Shown here in pieces: positions 60,930 to 64,000 of a stretch of DNA of 64,000 nt (position 1 is the first letter of the stretch; every line of letters starts with the position of its first letter). Under the pieces are notes generated by a model. It was not told the origin of the DNA and made no database searches. It worked only from the letters and a program-made list of their open reading frames with translations. A program made the position numbers and the translations under genes. Source of the stretch: Bacteroidota bacterium (GTDB lineage: Bacteria; Bacteroidota; Ignavibacteria; OLB7); contig JAFDZV010000036.1 of the NCBI GenBank assembly GCA_018266795.1, positions 90,971 to 154,970 of the forward strand, given 5' to 3'.

Positions 60930-63900
60930 ATGATCGATACACAACACAGCTACCGATACATCCCCCATGGCCGTCGCCACCGTCGCGGCATCGTCGCAGC
61001 GCTGCTGGCGCTCGCCGGAACGATTACTGTTGCCCATGCACAGGTTGATCTCGAGGTAACGGTTACCAACGGAGCAACGCACACACCGATTGCCGCGGTT
61101 GCCGTCGCGCTGGACAACACGGAGATCGGCGTTCACGAGAAGGGGATCAGCAACGAGCAGGGGAAGGTGTACTTCCACGGACTGCTCACATCCGGAACGT
61201 ATGCCGTGTCCGTTGCGGAGAGCGATCAGTACGGTTCCTCGTCCGTGACAAATGTCGTATTGCGATCCGGTGCGGTGCGCAGCGTCAACCTGGCGCTGGC
61301 GCCGCGCAAGACCGTATCCGGCGCGGGCGTCACGGTAACCGGCAGGGGGCAGGCGGAACTGAACGCAATCAACGCGGAGGTCTCCGCCACGCTGCCTCGT
61401 CGCCAGATCGAGGATCTCCCCGTGGAAGGGCGCGATCTCACGCGCGCACTCTACCGGCTTCCGAACGTTACGCAGGCCACCGGCTTCTTCGCGGAGGCGC
61501 CCAACGTTTCGATCAACGGCGTGAACGGCCTGTATGCCAGCTACCTGGTTGACGGCATGGACAACAACGAGAACTTCCTCGGCGGGGAGAAGTTCCCGAT
61601 GCCGGTGGGATTCGTGCAAAGCGTTACCGTGCTCTCCAACAACTACTCCGCGGAGTTCGGCCGCACCGGCAACGGCGTGTTCAACGTCACCACCCGATCA
61701 GGGAGCAACACGTTCACCGGCGAGGCGTTCTATCTCACACGTCCCGGCCCGTCGATCGATGCAAGCAGCCCGGACGCGCAGCGCGATCTCTCCGGCAATC
61801 AGGTGAAGGATGGCTTCCAGCGCCAGCAGTTCGGTGCAGCCGTCGGAGGGCCGATCGCTCGCGACAAGTCGTTCTTCTATCTCGATCTCGAGCAGACCTC
61901 CGACACGAAGGATAATCTGCTCAACGTGCCGGAGCTTGGTATAAACGAGACTGTTCGCGGCCACAACAACTTTACGCTCGGCTCATTGAAGCTCACACAG
62001 TTCTGGAGCGATCGCTTCAGCTCCTCGATCCGCGCGAACATCGGGCTGGTGAACATCGAACGGCAGGGAGGCGGCCTGGACGGCGGCATTACCTTTCCGT
62101 CCGCCGGGAACACACAGGATCGGAATTCGCTGCTGCTTGCATCGCAGAACATCTACACGGCCGACGGCTTTACCTATGAAGGGAATCTCCAGTACAGCCG
62201 CTTCCGCTGGAACTACGCGCACCCCGTGAACCCGAACGATCCCCAGGTCTACGTGCTGGACTCCGCCGGCCTTGGCCTCGCCATCCTCGGGCATCCGGGC
62301 TATGTGTTCGATGACGTGGAGAGCACGATCAACCTTCAGCAGAAGGTGACGTTCGACCTCGGCGACAATCGGCTGAAGTTCGGCGTCGAGCTCCTCTCCG
62401 CGAACTTCGCGCTGGCCGGCGGCGGCAATCCCAACGGCAACTACGTGGTGCAGCTCACCGGCGACCAGCAACGCGCCCTCGCCGCACGGCACCTCGGTTC
62501 CGGCATGCAGCTCACCGACATCCCGGCCGGTGTGCAGGTCACGGACTACAATGTGGAGCTCGAGCCCAACTCCTTCGGTCGTCGCCAGAACGTGATCAGT
62601 GCCTATGCGGAGGACCTGATCTCCGTCAGCAGCAGGCTCAACCTTTCCGTTGGCCTTCGCTACGACTACGACGATCTCTCCGTTGGCGGCGGTGACAAGG
62701 GGGACCTGAACAACATAGCTCCGCGCCTGAGCTTCAACTACAAACTCGATGATCGTAGTGTGATCCGCGGCGGGTACGGGCTATTCTACGACAAGATCCT
62801 CTACGCGATCTACAGTGATGCGCTCCAGCAGAACACGACATCGGCCGGATACCGCCAGCAGATTCAACAGCTGATCGCCAAGGGGATCCTTCCTTCCAAT
62901 ACGGACATCAACAAGGTCACCTACGACGGCAATCTCGGTGTTGACGTGTTCTCGGGCGTGACCTACCTGCATGGCCCGGATGCCGCCACGCTTCAGTCGC
63001 AGCGCGCCGATCTGACCGCGAACGAGCGGCGCATCCTGAATCCCAACGGCTACCAGAATCCATACACGCATCAGTTCTCGCTCGGCTATCAGTATCAGGT
63101 AAGCGACAACACGCTCTTCTATGTGGATCTGGTGCACACGGAGTCCGGCGATCTCTACAGGCTTCGCGATCTGAACGCTCCATCGCCGTATCCGTTGAAC
63201 GATCCGAACAACGTGGTGGTGCGTACACAGGCCCAGGCGGACTCCACGCGCCCGGTGGCGCTTCTGCCCGGCGGTGCCCGGAGCATCGTGGTTACCGAAA
63301 CGGCCGGCGAGGCAACGTACTCTGCCGCCACGGTCAATCTGGTAAAGGAGAAGGGGGAGGATGCCTTTGCCTACCGTCTCTCGTACACGCTCTCGCGTTC
63401 GCGCAACAACACGGAGGATATCAACTTCAAGGCGTCCGACGCGAACAACTTCGATCGCGAGTGGGGCCCTTCGGTGAACGATCGCACGCATGTGATCAGC
63501 GCGGTGTTCTACTACTATCCGATCGATGGTCTCACGCTCACGCTGGCGGCGCTGGTGCAGAGCGGCCAGCCGGTCAACCGCATCGCCGACGCAACGAAGT
63601 ATGGAACAACGGATCTGAACGGTGACGGCACCTCCTTCGCCGATGCATACGTGCTGAACATCGATCGCTATCCCGGCGAGGCCCGCAACAGCGACCGCCT
63701 GCCGTGGTCCAAGACGTTCGACCTCGGCGTGCAGTACGCAGTGGCGCTGCCAACCGGCCGTGCCGAGGTTCGCGCCGATGTATTCAACCTCTTCAACTCC
63801 GTGAACCTGAGCGGCTATACGAACAACGCCACGCAGAGCAACCAGATCCAGGAAGGGCCTGCCGGCTCCGGCATCGTGCAGCGTAGTTCCGCGCCGCCGC

Positions 63901-63935
63901 GCCAGTTCCAGTTCGGAGTGCGATACTTCTTCTAG
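60930..63935 (+). CDS. TonB-dependent receptor-like outer-membrane protein with carboxypeptidase-regulatory domain
   Basis: This 1001-residue outer-membrane transporter has a signal peptide (RGIVAALLALAGTITVAHAQ). An N-terminal carboxypeptidase D regulatory-like domain (about 35-110) is followed by a plug domain (about 135-260: PVEGRDLTRALYRLPNVTQ, FVQSVTVLSNNYSAEFGRTG, GVFNVTTRSGSNTF). A 22-strand-type barrel ends in FQFGVRYFF. This resembles the Oar/CarboxypepD_reg-TonB group rather than SusC. No TonB box is obvious after the signal. ATG 60930 begins the signal; the frame is open to 60864. The ligand is unknown. Confidence 0.9.
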   Translation: MIDTQHSYRYIPHGRRHRRGIVAALLALAGTITVAHAQVDLEVTVTNGATHTPIAAVAVALDNTEIGVHEKGISNEQGKVYFHGLLTSGTYAVSVAESDQYGSSSVTNVVLRSGAVRSVNLALAPRKTVSGAGVTVTGRGQAELNAINAEVSATLPRRQIEDLPVEGRDLTRALYRLPNVTQATGFFAEAPNVSINGVNGLYASYLVDGMDNNENFLGGEKFPMPVGFVQSVTVLSNNYSAEFGRTGNGVFNVTTRSGSNTFTGEAFYLTRPGPSIDASSPDAQRDLSGNQVKDGFQRQQFGAAVGGPIARDKSFFYLDLEQTSDTKDNLLNVPELGINETVRGHNNFTLGSLKLTQFWSDRFSSSIRANIGLVNIERQGGGLDGGITFPSAGNTQDRNSLLLASQNIYTADGFTYEGNLQYSRFRWNYAHPVNPNDPQVYVLDSAGLGLAILGHPGYVFDDVESTINLQQKVTFDLGDNRLKFGVELLSANFALAGGGNPNGNYVVQLTGDQQRALAARHLGSGMQLTDIPAGVQVTDYNVELEPNSFGRRQNVISAYAEDLISVSSRLNLSVGLRYDYDDLSVGGGDKGDLNNIAPRLSFNYKLDDRSVIRGGYGLFYDKILYAIYSDALQQNTTSAGYRQQIQQLIAKGILPSNTDINKVTYDGNLGVDVFSGVTYLHGPDAATLQSQRADLTANERRILNPNGYQNPYTHQFSLGYQYQVSDNTLFYVDLVHTESGDLYRLRDLNAPSPYPLNDPNNVVVRTQAQADSTRPVALLPGGARSIVVTETAGEATYSAATVNLVKEKGEDAFAYRLSYTLSRSRNNTEDINFKASDANNFDREWGPSVNDRTHVISAVFYYYPIDGLTLTLAALVQSGQPVNRIADATKYGTTDLNGDGTSFADAYVLNIDRYPGEARNSDRLPWSKTFDLGVQYAVALPTGRAEVRADVFNLFNSVNLSGYTNNATQSNQIQEGPAGSGIVQRSSAPPRQFQFGVRYFF

Positions 63936-64000
63936 GAGCAGGCGTGCGGGGCGTTGAGTCGCCCGGTGGTTTCCGGTTTCTTCTTGCCGATGGAACCTGT

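Noticed and set aside
1-64000. CRISPR array, IS element or integron
   Set aside because: No regularly spaced direct repeats of 20-40 nt with unique spacers and no transposase or integrase genes were seen.

Overview
The window (about 60% G+C by eye) reads as chromosomal DNA of a Gram-negative bacterium of the Bacteroidota/Chlorobi/Ignavibacteria/Kapabacteria group. The evidence is: C-terminal type IX secretion (T9SS) sorting-like domains on three proteins; promoters of the form TTGACA-N17-TAxxTTTG, with the Bacteroidota-type -7 box; outer-membrane genes (a TonB receptor, a PD40/OmpA-like lipid-periphery protein, an OM barrel, BamD); and a DUF2851 protein. Combined with the high G+C, I lean to a Kapabacteria-like lineage, but this is inference.

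Layout. (1) 1-12.3 kb: a surface-polysaccharide cluster, all on the + strand: Wzz-like chain-length protein (cut at the window edge), Wzy/ligase, Wzx flippase, three glycosyltransferases, a polyprenyl-phosphate sugar-phosphate transferase that starts the chain, a polyprenol-phosphate mannosyltransferase-like enzyme, and an unusual fusion of a GT2 glycosyltransferase to a degenerate phosphotransferase module. (2) 12.5-25.4 kb: housekeeping genes on the + strand: accA, an S4/pseudouridine-synthase homologue without its catalytic Asp, a NUDIX hydrolase, truA, an M48 protease, pyrF, DUF2851, an M32 carboxypeptidase, relA/spoT and trmH. (3) 25.4-30.1 kb: a minus-strand group: bamD, acyl-CoA thioesterase, a T9SS-exported metalloprotease and an ABC ATPase, plus a small membrane-anchored unknown. 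(4) rpsT and tRNA-Arg(ACG) with a clear terminator. (5) 31-50.7 kb: an accessory region with low gene density, many small secreted Cys-containing proteins, a very large DUF4062-NACHT-TPR (NPHP3/TEP1-like STAND) protein, a TPR-LuxR regulator, tail-collar proteins, a two-gene module with a MNT/AbiEii-type nucleotidyltransferase, an RRM protein, a YCF48-like exported protein, a DMT exporter and a tail-fibre-like protein. (6) 50.8-64 kb: cation-efflux transporter, APH-like kinase homologue, DUF3574 lipoprotein, PD40/OmpA protein, OM barrel, a 895-residue VWA T9SS cargo, a DUF2064 glycosyltransferase-like protein and a TonB-type receptor.

The most unusual non-coding signal is a 65-66 nt element found three times (9316-9381 +, 29227-29291 -, 59399-59464 -). 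The copies align without gaps, share two invariant blocks, and have ends that pair with compensatory G-U/G-C changes. Each copy lies in the same orientation in the leader of the gene downstream. It matches no riboswitch family I can name. A second kind of non-coding signal is degenerate 7-nt-period tandem repeats, often as inverted pairs, in several intergenic gaps. The best protein candidates for undescribed biology are the 41.6-43.4 kb nucleotidyltransferase pair, the GT2/pseudo-phosphotransferase fusion and the pseudo-pseudouridine synthase.
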